In this document: piece by piece, positions 8,127 through 14,424 of the stretch
How positions within the stretch are numbered: the stretch's first letter is position 1
Layout of the letters: every line of letters begins with the position of its first letter
DNA from: DSYU01 sp964437595
Lineage (GTDB): Bacteria; Chloroflexota; Anaerolineae; Anaerolineales; Anaerolineaceae
DNA length: 64,000 bases
Assembly: GCA_964437595.1 (NCBI GenBank)
Contig: CAYTHO010000004.1
Location: forward strand, 76,490 to 140,489
Reading direction: 5' to 3'
Made by a program: the position numbers and the translations under genes
The notes under the pieces: model-generated
Database searches by the model: none
What the model was told of the DNA's origin: nothing
Seen by the model: the letters and a program-made list of their open reading frames with translations, nothing else

Positions 8127-9034
8127 TCAGGGAGCGTTGTTGTTCCAGAACCAGTTGTAGCCGTAGTATCCGGTGGTAGCGCTGTAAATGCGGATGGCAA
8201 TGCGCTGCTGGCCCTTGAGCGAATCAGGGATGTTGAAGGTCTTGCTGAAGCTGCCGCCCGTGCCTGAATTGAAGGAGTCGACCTGTACGCCGCCCACACC
8301 GCGGGTGCCTATAGTATTCATCAGCACGATGTAAGTGTCGTTGGCCGCGAAGTTTTTGGTCTGTACGGTGACGGTGCTGTCCTTAACCACGGCGGTTATG
8401 GAGAAGGTGGGAATGGCGGTTACTGGTACGGGGGTGGCGGTTGTGCCGGTGGGCGGAATGCCGCCGGTGGAGCTGTTCCAGAACCAGTTATAGGCATAAT
8501 AGCCGGAAGTGGGGCTTTGCAGGCGAATGGCAATGCGCTGCTGGCCCTTAAGCGAGGCTGGGATATTGAAGGTGAAAGTAANNNNNNNNNNNNNNNNNNN
8601 NNNNNNNNNNNNNNNNNNNNNNNNNNNNNNNNNNNNNNNNNNNNNNNNNNNNNNNNNNNNNNNNNNNNNNNNNNNNNNNNNATGCGCTGCTGGCCTTTGA
8701 GCGAGGCAGGGATGTTGAACGTCCAGGTGAGGGCCCCGCCCGTTCCTGAGCTTACAGTATCGACCACGGTTCCGCCCACGCCCCGGGTGCTGAATACATT
8801 CATCAGCACCGTGAACGTGTCATTGGCGGGGAAATTGGCGGTCTTGATGGTTACGCTGGCATCGACCTGAACCGAGGTAATCGTGAAGGTAGGAGTAACA
8901 AACGCTGCGGAACTCCCTCTCTGTACGGCCAGGCCTGCTCCATAGGCCGTATTCCAGGTTCCGCCAACCAGCGCAATGAGTAAGGCCAGGCTGGCGAAGA
9001 TAAGAACGATGGATTGGTTTCTTTGCCTTTTCAT
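8127..9034 (-). CDS. Secreted tandem-repeat protein, interrupted by assembly gap
   Basis: Start ATG at 9034 with GGGAGG four bases upstream. Residues 1-34 form a signal peptide (basic MKRQRNQ, then a hydrophobic core ending near NTAYGAG). The mature protein consists of about 90-residue beta-rich repeats, each with TVTVQTKNFAANDTYIVLM-like strands, a TRGVGG turn, FNIPxSLKGQQRIAIR and a closing GYYGYNWFWNN, joined by Thr/Pro-rich linkers. One repeat precedes the 100-N gap (8582-8681) and two partial or full ones follow. The two flanks are out of frame by the nominal gap length but each is open to the end, so I read them as one gene. Function is unknown; a surface or matrix role is inference. 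I recall such repeats from Anaerolineae secreted proteins. Confidence 0.8.
8582..8681. other. Assembly gap (100 N)
   Basis: Exactly 100 N, the conventional placeholder for a gap of unknown size. The same repeat sequence (TGCGCTGCTGGCC plus neighbours) stands on both sides, so the gap most likely reflects unresolved tandem repeats. Confidence 0.97.
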
Positions 9035-9199
9035 TGGACCTCCCAAATAGGCACATGAGTATACCTGTCTGGCCCCCTGGAGCAGTTGGCCCCCTACCAA
9101 TAATTTGGGGTCGGGCGAACAGGAATGTAGACTTCACCCTTTAACATTATATAGCAGGATTCATGGCCTTTATCCATTTTTTATACATGGTTTGGGTCC

Positions 9200-9228
9200 T
9201 TGCATTCAATTAATGGTTCGGTTATACT
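9200..9228 (+). promoter_or_regulatory. Promoter for NusG-like gene
   Basis: TTGCAT (9200-9205), 17-base spacer, TATACT (9223-9228). The predicted leader is about 85 bases and includes a small CTTTC/GAAAG hairpin. The rest of 9035-9199 is the upstream region of the divergent repeat-protein gene: a TATAAT-like box on the minus strand (9146-9151) and two copies of TGGCCCCCT (9070-9078 and 9087-9095). Confidence 0.7.
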
Positions 9229-9320
9229 CTCCAATGTCGGCTGGCACAGCGTAAGAAAACGAATGTGCGGCTTTCTGCTGAAAGAAAAGACACCTTATGA
9301 GGTAAGAAGGAAAAAAGCAT

Positions 9321-9839
9321 ATGACATCCTATTGGTATGCCCTGCAAAGCAAACCCAATAAAGAGGATGCGCTGTACGGACAACTGCAAAACCAGGGACA
9401 TGAGGTCTTCTTCCCGCGTATCCGGGTGAACCCGGTAAATCCCAGGGCAAAGAAAATCAAAGCGTATTTTCCGGGCTATATGTTTGTCCACGCGGATTTG
9501 CAGGAAATCGGTATTTCTACGTTCAAGTGGATGCCCTTTGCGCGTGGAATGGTGACCTTTGACCAGGAGCCAGCGACCGTGCCGGATTCGTTGATCTATG
9601 CTATCCGCAAGCGAGTCGATCAAGTCAATGCTGCCGGGGGGGAAATATTTGAAGGATTGCAAAAAGGTGAAATGGTTTATATACAGGATGGGCCATTTGC
9701 CGGGTATGAAGCCATATTCGATGTTCGCCTGACGGGCAGTGAGCGGGTGCGGGTGCTGATCAAGCTGTTGAGCCAGCGCCAGGTGCCCGTTGAACTCTCA
9801 GTTGGGCAAATCCGGCGAGATAACCGGAAGAAAAAATAA
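9321..9839 (+). CDS. NusG/RfaH-family transcription elongation factor paralogue
   Basis: 172 residues: NGN domain (about 3-95, opening WYALQSKPNKEDALYGQL and containing YFPGYMFV) and a C-terminal KOW domain (about 113-150, GEMVYIQDGPFAGYEAIF). Such proteins bind RNA polymerase and couple it to other factors. The housekeeping nusG normally sits beside secE or rplK; this one instead lies 77 bases before a nucleotide-sugar epimerase gene, the setting of specialised paralogues (RfaH, LoaP, UpxY) that drive long polysaccharide operons. GAAGGA about 10 bases before the ATG at 9321 acts as SD sequence. The specialised role is inference. Confidence 0.87.
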   Translation: MTSYWYALQSKPNKEDALYGQLQNQGHEVFFPRIRVNPVNPRAKKIKAYFPGYMFVHADLQEIGISTFKWMPFARGMVTFDQEPATVPDSLIYAIRKRVDQVNAAGGEIFEGLQKGEMVYIQDGPFAGYEAIFDVRLTGSERVRVLIKLLSQRQVPVELSVGQIRRDNRKKK

Positions 9840-9916
9840 CGCGTACCCTGCTCATAGACAACCTTGTGGTTATGTAAGCGGGGACGGGTACAGTCATAAT
9901 CACTCTGGAGGGACAA

Positions 9917-10843
9917 ATGAAGATTCTCGTTACTGGCGGAGCAGGTTTCATCGGTTCGCACGTCACCGACCAGCTGATCGAAGCGGGCCACGAGGTGGTG
10001 GTGGTAGACAGCCTGGTGACCGGGCGCAAGCGCAATCTGAATCCAAAAGCGAAGTTTTACCAGGTGGACATCCGCAGCGCGGAACTGGAAAAGGTTTTCG
10101 AAGCAGAGCGCCCGGAGGTGGTGGATCACCATGCCGCGCAGATGGACGTACGCCGCTCGGTGGCTGACCCCATTTACGACGCGGATGTCAACATTCTGGG
10201 TGGGCTGAACCTGCTGAACCTGTGCGTCAAGTACGGCGTCCGTAAGGTTATTTATATTTCGAGCGGTGGGGCGGCTTATGGCGAACCCGTGTACCTGCCG
10301 TGTGACGAAAAACACCCTGTCCAGCCGCTTTGCCCATATGGTGCAACGAAGTACATGCTGGAACTCTACCTGTATATGTATAAAGAGACCTATAGGCTGG
10401 ATTACTCAGTGATCCGGTACCCGAATGTGTACGGCCCGCGCCAGGACCCAGCAGGGGAAGCAGGCGTGGTGGCGATCTTTACCGGCAAAATGCTCAATGG
10501 CGATCCGGTAACAATCAACGGCACCGGCGAGCAGGTGCGTGATTACGTCTATGTGGGTGACTGCGCTCGCGCCAATGTGATGCTGCTCAACCAGGGTTCC
10601 GGGACCGTTTTCAACCTGGGTTTTGGCATCGGCACCAGCGTCAACCAGATCTTTGATGGATTGAAGAAGGTTACGCAGTATCCGCTGGAGGCTAACTACG
10701 GCCCAGCAAAAGCCGGCGAGACGTTTAAAATCTACCTGGACGCCACGCGCGCAGGGCAGGTATTGGGCTGGGAACCGACCATTCCGCTGGAAGAGGGTTT
10801 GCGGAAGACGGTGGAGTATTTCCGGGAAAACGAGTTGAAATAA
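9917..10843 (+). CDS. NAD-dependent nucleotide-sugar epimerase/dehydratase (UDP-glucose 4-epimerase-like)
   Basis: 308 residues of the extended short-chain dehydrogenase family. The NAD-binding GGAGFIGSH starts at G7, D31 should bind the adenosine ribose, and the catalytic triad is S116 (ISSGGAAYGEP), Y141 and K145 (YGATK). NVYGPRQDP and the later GTGEQVRDYVYV are typical of UDP-glucose 4-epimerases, which supply UDP-galactose for surface polysaccharides. The SD sequence GGAGG stands just upstream. The gene follows the NusG paralogue, probably in one transcript. Exact sugar specificity cannot be read; dTDP- or UDP-uronic sugars are possible. Confidence 0.85.
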   Translation: MKILVTGGAGFIGSHVTDQLIEAGHEVVVVDSLVTGRKRNLNPKAKFYQVDIRSAELEKVFEAERPEVVDHHAAQMDVRRSVADPIYDADVNILGGLNLLNLCVKYGVRKVIYISSGGAAYGEPVYLPCDEKHPVQPLCPYGATKYMLELYLYMYKETYRLDYSVIRYPNVYGPRQDPAGEAGVVAIFTGKMLNGDPVTINGTGEQVRDYVYVGDCARANVMLLNQGSGTVFNLGFGIGTSVNQIFDGLKKVTQYPLEANYGPAKAGETFKIYLDATRAGQVLGWEPTIPLEEGLRKTVEYFRENELK

Positions 10844-10868
10844 AACTGCCCAATTCGTGGATTCATGG

Positions 10869-10897
10869 TTGTATTCCGTATTCAGCCGGAATATAAT
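10869..10897 (+). promoter_or_regulatory. Promoter for unidentified small RNA
   Basis: TTGTAT (10869-10874), 17-base spacer, perfect TATAAT (10892-10897). Transcription should begin near 10904 and no ORF with a ribosome-binding site follows. Confidence 0.7.
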
Positions 10898-10903
10898 GGT
10901 TAT

Positions 10904-11032
10904 ATAACGGCACACCCATGGACAGAGCAAGGATGGTAGGTACCCGGAAACTCCTCTCCCCTGACGGGACCTAAAGGTAATCCATACGCTCTGTGGGCCG
11001 GTTGCTTCTGAAGAGAGCAGCCGGTTTTATTT
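10904..11032 (+). ncRNA. Unidentified structured small RNA with intrinsic terminator
   Basis: About 130 bases between a strong promoter and a terminator (CCGGTTGCT 10998-11006 pairing with AGCAGCCGG 11016-11024, then TTTTATTT). Nested pairings are visible: ACAGAGC (10922-10928) with GCTCTGT (10988-10994); GGAT (10931-10934) with ATCC (10980-10983); TAGGT (10937-10941) with ACCTA (10969-10973); CCCG (10943-10946) with CGGG (10965-10968), closing an 18-base pyrimidine-rich loop. No coding potential is seen. It ends before the 6S RNA promoter, so it does not control a downstream gene in cis. I do not recognise it as SRP RNA, RNase P RNA, tmRNA or a known riboswitch. Confidence 0.6.
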
Positions 11033-11110
11033 AAATTGTAGCAGTCATGCGCTTCTGCAACGGAAGGCTTCGTTTGGGCGCAATTGTAAACTTGTTGGAA
11101 ATTGGTGTTC

Positions 11111-11139
11111 TTGTCAACGCTGTACTTTCATGGTATAAA
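11111..11139 (+). promoter_or_regulatory. Promoter for 6S RNA
   Basis: TTGTCA (11111-11116), 17-base spacer, TATAAA (11134-11139), giving a start near 11146. Confidence 0.7.
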
Positions 11140-11145
11140 AAGATT

Positions 11146-11337
11146 ACCCTGCTGTGCTCGTGATGCCGCACAACCGGTTTTGAGCCAACACTTGAAAAAA
11201 TGGGAACCAGTATCACGCTGGTGATGCGATAGGCGGCGGTGCACTTCATGTGCTTCGAAAGCCAAGGCAGATCTGACGTCGAGGTTCCCTCCTGCGCAAG
11301 CAGGTTCAAAACTTCGCAGCACACGGCATGGTGGGGC
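11146..11337 (+). ncRNA. ssrS: 6S RNA
   Basis: About 190 bases that fold into one long interrupted hairpin with a central bubble, the hallmark of 6S RNA, which sequesters the housekeeping RNA polymerase holoenzyme. Visible pairings: ATGCCG (11163-11168) with CGGCAT (11324-11329); GTTTTGAGCC (11177-11186) with GGTTCAAAAC (11303-11312, one G-U); GGGAACC (11202-11208) with GGTTCCC (11283-11289). On the 3' side of the bubble a small CCTGC-GCAA-GCAGG hairpin (11291-11304) can form, as in many 6S RNAs. The GAGCCAACACTTGA and GGTTCAAA strings are 6S-like. Ends are approximate; the hisE-side terminator at 11341 closes the transcript. Confidence 0.8.
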
Positions 11338-11340
11338 CTT

Positions 11341-11386
11341 TTTTTAAGAGGACGGCCCTGCTTTGGCAGGGCTGTCCTCTTAAAAA
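11341..11386. terminator. Bidirectional terminator between 6S RNA and his operon
   Basis: A 21-base inverted repeat (11341-11361 with 11366-11386, one G-T pair) flanked by T and A runs. It can end the plus-strand 6S RNA and the minus-strand his operon. Confidence 0.87.
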
Positions 11387-11662
11387 TTATGTATGGCGGC
11401 GAGCCAGTTCTGCGCGGATATCCTCCGGGGAGAGGCCGCGGAAGGCCAGCAGGACGAGCACGTGATAGGTGAGGTCGGCAATTTCTTCGACCAGGCGCTG
11501 GTCGCCCTGGCCTTTGGCCGCCAGGATCACTTCCACAGCTTCTTCGCCAACCTTTTTGACAATCTCATCCTCGCCTTCAGCCATCAGGCGGGCGGTGTAA
11601 GACTGCGCGGAAGGGTGGTCGCGGCGGTCGCAGATGGTGGTAAACAGTTCATCGAGGGTCAT
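11387..11662 (-). CDS. hisE: Phosphoribosyl-ATP pyrophosphatase
   Basis: 91 residues, normal for monofunctional HisE. It hydrolyses phosphoribosyl-ATP to phosphoribosyl-AMP in the second step of histidine synthesis. The all-alpha MazG-like fold shows in SYTARLMAEGEDEIVKKVGE, EEAVEVILAAKG and EEIADLTYHVLVLL, with the Glu/Asp residues that bind Mg. CTGGAG lies 6 bases before the ATG. It is the last gene of the his operon, 66 bases after hisI; in many bacteria the two are fused. Confidence 0.95.
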   Translation of the reverse strand: MTLDELFTTICDRRDHPSAQSYTARLMAEGEDEIVKKVGEEAVEVILAAKGQGDQRLVEEIADLTYHVLVLLAFRGLSPEDIRAELARRHT

Positions 11663-11728
11663 TTGGGGCTCCAGAAAGTACTGAACAGTCTATCAATTGG
11701 TGGGCATTCCATCAGGTAATGGGAAGCA

Positions 11729-12070
11729 TTATTCGGCAGCCTGCGGGTTGGATGGCAGGGTGCGGAAGAAGCAGGTTGTATGGCCGGTGTGGCAGGCGGG
11801 GCCTGCCGGGCGGACTCGCACGAGGAGGGTGTCGGCGTCACAGTCGACGCTGATTTCTTCCACATACTGCACATTGCCGGAGGTGGCGCCTTTGTGCCAT
11901 TGTTCTTTCCGGCTACGAGACCAGAAATGCGTTTGCCCGCTGCGGAGCGTTTCCTGCAGGGCTTCCTCATTCATGTAGGCCAGCATGAGTACCTGGCCAG
12001 TGACGGCATCCTGGACAATGGCGGGGATCAGGCCGTGCTCATCGTATTTGATTGTGGGGCTGGTTTCCAT
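11729..12070 (-). CDS. hisI: Phosphoribosyl-AMP cyclohydrolase
   Basis: 113 residues from the ATG at 12070, supported by CGGAGA seven bases upstream; a longer in-frame extension was rejected. Opens the adenine ring of phosphoribosyl-AMP (third step). Metal-binding residues are present: VDCDADT for Mg and the zinc cysteines in GPACHTGHTTCFF. VLMLAYMNEEAL and THFWSRSR are family signatures. The 78 bases between hisF and hisI contain a CGCAAC-AAA-GTTGCG hairpin (12096-12110) but no terminator. Confidence 0.95.
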   Translation of the reverse strand: METSPTIKYDEHGLIPAIVQDAVTGQVLMLAYMNEEALQETLRSGQTHFWSRSRKEQWHKGATSGNVQYVEEISVDCDADTLLVRVRPAGPACHTGHTTCFFRTLPSNPQAAE

Positions 12071-12148
12071 AGATTCTCCGAGAGAAAACCACGAACGCAA
12101 CAAAGTTGCGCGGGCGCGCAGCAAGAGAGAGAAAAGCGAAAAGATGTT

Positions 12149-12925
12149 TTATTTTTCGACGATACGGACAGGAATCCCCTGTTTGGCCAGGTACGTCTTC
12201 AGATCGGGGATGGCCATTTTACCATCGTGGAATAGGGAAGCGGCCAGGGCGGCGTCGGCGCGGCCTTCGGTGAGCACCTGGGCAAAGTGCTCCAGGGTGC
12301 CTGCGCCCCCCGAGGCGATCACGGGCACGCTGACGGCATCGGCTACAGCGCGGGTCAATTCAACATCATAGCCATTCAGCGTGCCGTCGGCGTCCATGCT
12401 GGTCAGCAAGATTTCGCCGGCTCCAGCCTCTACTCCGCGTACGGCCCATTCTACTGCATCGATGCCGGTGGGGGTGCGCCCGCCGTTGACATACACTTCC
12501 CAGCGGCTTACGGTGGGGGCTGTGGAGCGGCGCGCGTCGATCGCCAGCACCACGCACTGCGCGCCGAAGCGATCGGCGCCTTCTGTGAGCAGTGCCGGGC
12601 TGCGCACGGCAGCGGAGTTCACGCTGACCTTGTCGGCGCCCGCCAGCAGCACCCGGCGCATATCTTCCACGGTGCGGATACCGCCGCCAACCGCCAGTGG
12701 CATAAACACCTTTTCAGCAACGCGCCGGACGGTATCGACAACGGTATCGCGGCCTTCGTTGGTGGCTGAGATATCGAGGAAGACCAGCTCATCGGCTCCG
12801 GCGGCGTCGTAGATGCAGGCCTGTTCAACCGGGTCGCCGGCGTCGCGCAGGTTGAGGAAGTGCACGCCCTTCACCACGCGACCGTTGGCAATATCCAGGC
12901 AGGGGATGATTCGTTTGGCTAACAT
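12149..12925 (-). CDS. hisF: Imidazole glycerol phosphate synthase, cyclase subunit
   Basis: 258 residues, a (beta/alpha)8 barrel. With HisH it turns PRFAR plus ammonia into imidazole glycerol phosphate and AICAR. Catalytic D11 (PCLDIANG) and D130 (VVLAIDARR) are both present, as are the phosphate-binding GGGIR and ASGGAG loops. GGAGA precedes the ATG. The AICAR it releases is the substrate of PurH, whose gene lies just upstream of the operon. Confidence 0.96.
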   Translation of the reverse strand: MLAKRIIPCLDIANGRVVKGVHFLNLRDAGDPVEQACIYDAAGADELVFLDISATNEGRDTVVDTVRRVAEKVFMPLAVGGGIRTVEDMRRVLLAGADKVSVNSAAVRSPALLTEGADRFGAQCVVLAIDARRSTAPTVSRWEVYVNGGRTPTGIDAVEWAVRGVEAGAGEILLTSMDADGTLNGYDVELTRAVADAVSVPVIASGGAGTLEHFAQVLTEGRADAALAASLFHDGKMAIPDLKTYLAKQGIPVRIVEK

Positions 12926-12999
12926 GGGTTTCTCCAGGGTGAATAATTCGTTGATCTGTGATCAGGCAATCGGGTGAAGGTAATGGTAAAGAATACAGA

Positions 13000-13752
13000 T
13001 TATCGGGTTGTGTCGAGGGCGAAGAGGGCGGCGGGGTCGATGGTTGCTTCGTACAGCGCGCGGCCAACGATGGCCCCGGAGAGGCCCGCTTCTTTGGCCT
13101 GGCGGACATCTTCCAGGCGGCTGACTCCCCCCGACGCGATCACATCCAGCCCGCTGTGCTGCGCCAGGGCAACCGTGGCGGACAGGTTGAGGCCGGTTTG
13201 CAGGCCGTCGCGGGCGATATCGGTGAAAATCAGCCAGCGAAGCCCGGCTTGTTTGAGGGATAGGGCCAGCGGGCCAACCTCCAGCGCGGTGGCGCTCTGC
13301 CAGCCGCGCACCTGCACCAGCCCGCCGCGGGCATCCAGACCGGCGGCGATACGCTCGCAGCCCCAACGGGCCAGGGCGGCTTCCATCACCTGCGGCTGCT
13401 CGACGAGGATGGTGCCCAACACCACACGCTGCACGCCTAAATCCAGCGCGGCCTGGATGGCCTCCAGCGAACGCAGGCCGCCGCCAAACTGAACGGGAAC
13501 ACCCGCCGGGATGGTCTCGCTCAGGATGGCGCTCAGCGCCAGGGCGTTGGCGCCGCTGGCTTCGCCAAAGGCGCCGTCCAGGTTGACCACATGCAGCCAG
13601 CGCGCTCCGGCCTCGATCCAGCGGCGGGCGGCGCCGGCAGGGTCGGGCGAGTAGTGGGTCTGGCGGTTGGGGTCGCCTTCTTTGAGGCGCACCACCTGCC
13701 CGCCGCGCAGGTCGATAGCGGGAAAAACGGTGAATTTCGTTACGGTATTCAT
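13000..13752 (-). CDS. hisA: ProFAR isomerase
   Basis: 250 residues, a (beta/alpha)8 barrel related to HisF; isomerises ProFAR to PRFAR (fourth step). D14 in FPAIDLRGGQVVRL is the general base, and FTDIARDG holds the second acid. Its start codon overlaps the hisH stop by one base (TGATG), so the two are translationally coupled. No PriA-like dual TrpF function can be read from sequence alone. Confidence 0.95.
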   Translation of the reverse strand: MNTVTKFTVFPAIDLRGGQVVRLKEGDPNRQTHYSPDPAGAARRWIEAGARWLHVVNLDGAFGEASGANALALSAILSETIPAGVPVQFGGGLRSLEAIQAALDLGVQRVVLGTILVEQPQVMEAALARWGCERIAAGLDARGGLVQVRGWQSATALEVGPLALSLKQAGLRWLIFTDIARDGLQTGLNLSATVALAQHSGLDVIASGGVSRLEDVRQAKEAGLSGAIVGRALYEATIDPAALFALDTTR

Positions 13753-14369
13753 CAGATTTTAAAGAAATTCTCCAGTACTTTTTGGCCTACCCGCTGGCTT
13801 TTTTCCGGGTGGAACTGGACCCCGAACAGGTTGCCGTGCTGGGCGGCGCTGGTGAATTCAATGCCGTAGTCGGTGCGCGCGGCGCAGTCGGAGGGGGCCT
13901 GGTTGGCGCAGTAGAAGGCGTGGTTGAAGTAGGCATACGCGCCTGGCGGCAGCTCGCGGAAGAGGGGCGAGCCCGGCGCAAACCAGAGCTGGTTCCAGCC
14001 AGTATGCGGCACCTTACGGTCGGTAAATTCCGGGAAGCGCACCACCCGCCCGGGTAAGAGGGCCAGGCCGGGGTGCTCGCCCAGTTCTTCACTGACCTCG
14101 AACAGGGCCTGCATGCCCACGCAGATACCCAGGAACGGGTCGCCGCGCTGGTGTGCCGCCTGGAGCGGCTCGATTAGACCACGACCGCGCAGGCCCTGCA
14201 TAAAGCTGCCAAAGGCGCCGACGCCGGGCAGGATCACCCGCCCGGGAGTATTCAGATCCGCCGGGCTGCTGGTGACGCGGATGTTGAAGCCCAGCGTCAG
14301 CAGCGCGTTGTACACGGAGTGCAGGTTGCCCGTGCCAGCATCAATTAAGAGAGCGTCATATTGGTTCAA
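13752..14369 (-). CDS. hisH: Imidazole glycerol phosphate synthase, glutaminase subunit
   Basis: 205 residues from a TTG start at 14369, chosen because GAGGAG ends 9 bases upstream and the peptide then begins MNQYDALLIDAGTGNLHS as the family does; the frame stays open far upstream but that part is the antisense frame of hisC/hisB. Class I glutamine amidotransferase with the catalytic triad C83 (LGICVGMQ), H187 and E189 (QFHPEKS). It feeds ammonia to HisF. Confidence 0.93.
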   Translation of the reverse strand: MNQYDALLIDAGTGNLHSVYNALLTLGFNIRVTSSPADLNTPGRVILPGVGAFGSFMQGLRGRGLIEPLQAAHQRGDPFLGICVGMQALFEVSEELGEHPGLALLPGRVVRFPEFTDRKVPHTGWNQLWFAPGSPLFRELPPGAYAYFNHAFYCANQAPSDCAARTDYGIEFTSAAQHGNLFGVQFHPEKSQRVGQKVLENFFKI

Positions 14370-14424
14370 AGCGAGAGTCTCCTCTACTGATAAGCATTTG
14401 AAGGGTAAGGATTTCTTCCCTGGC

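Noticed and set aside
10904..11032. Known riboswitch, SRP RNA or tmRNA
   Set aside because: None of the conserved strings I know for these RNAs is present, and no gene follows in cis.
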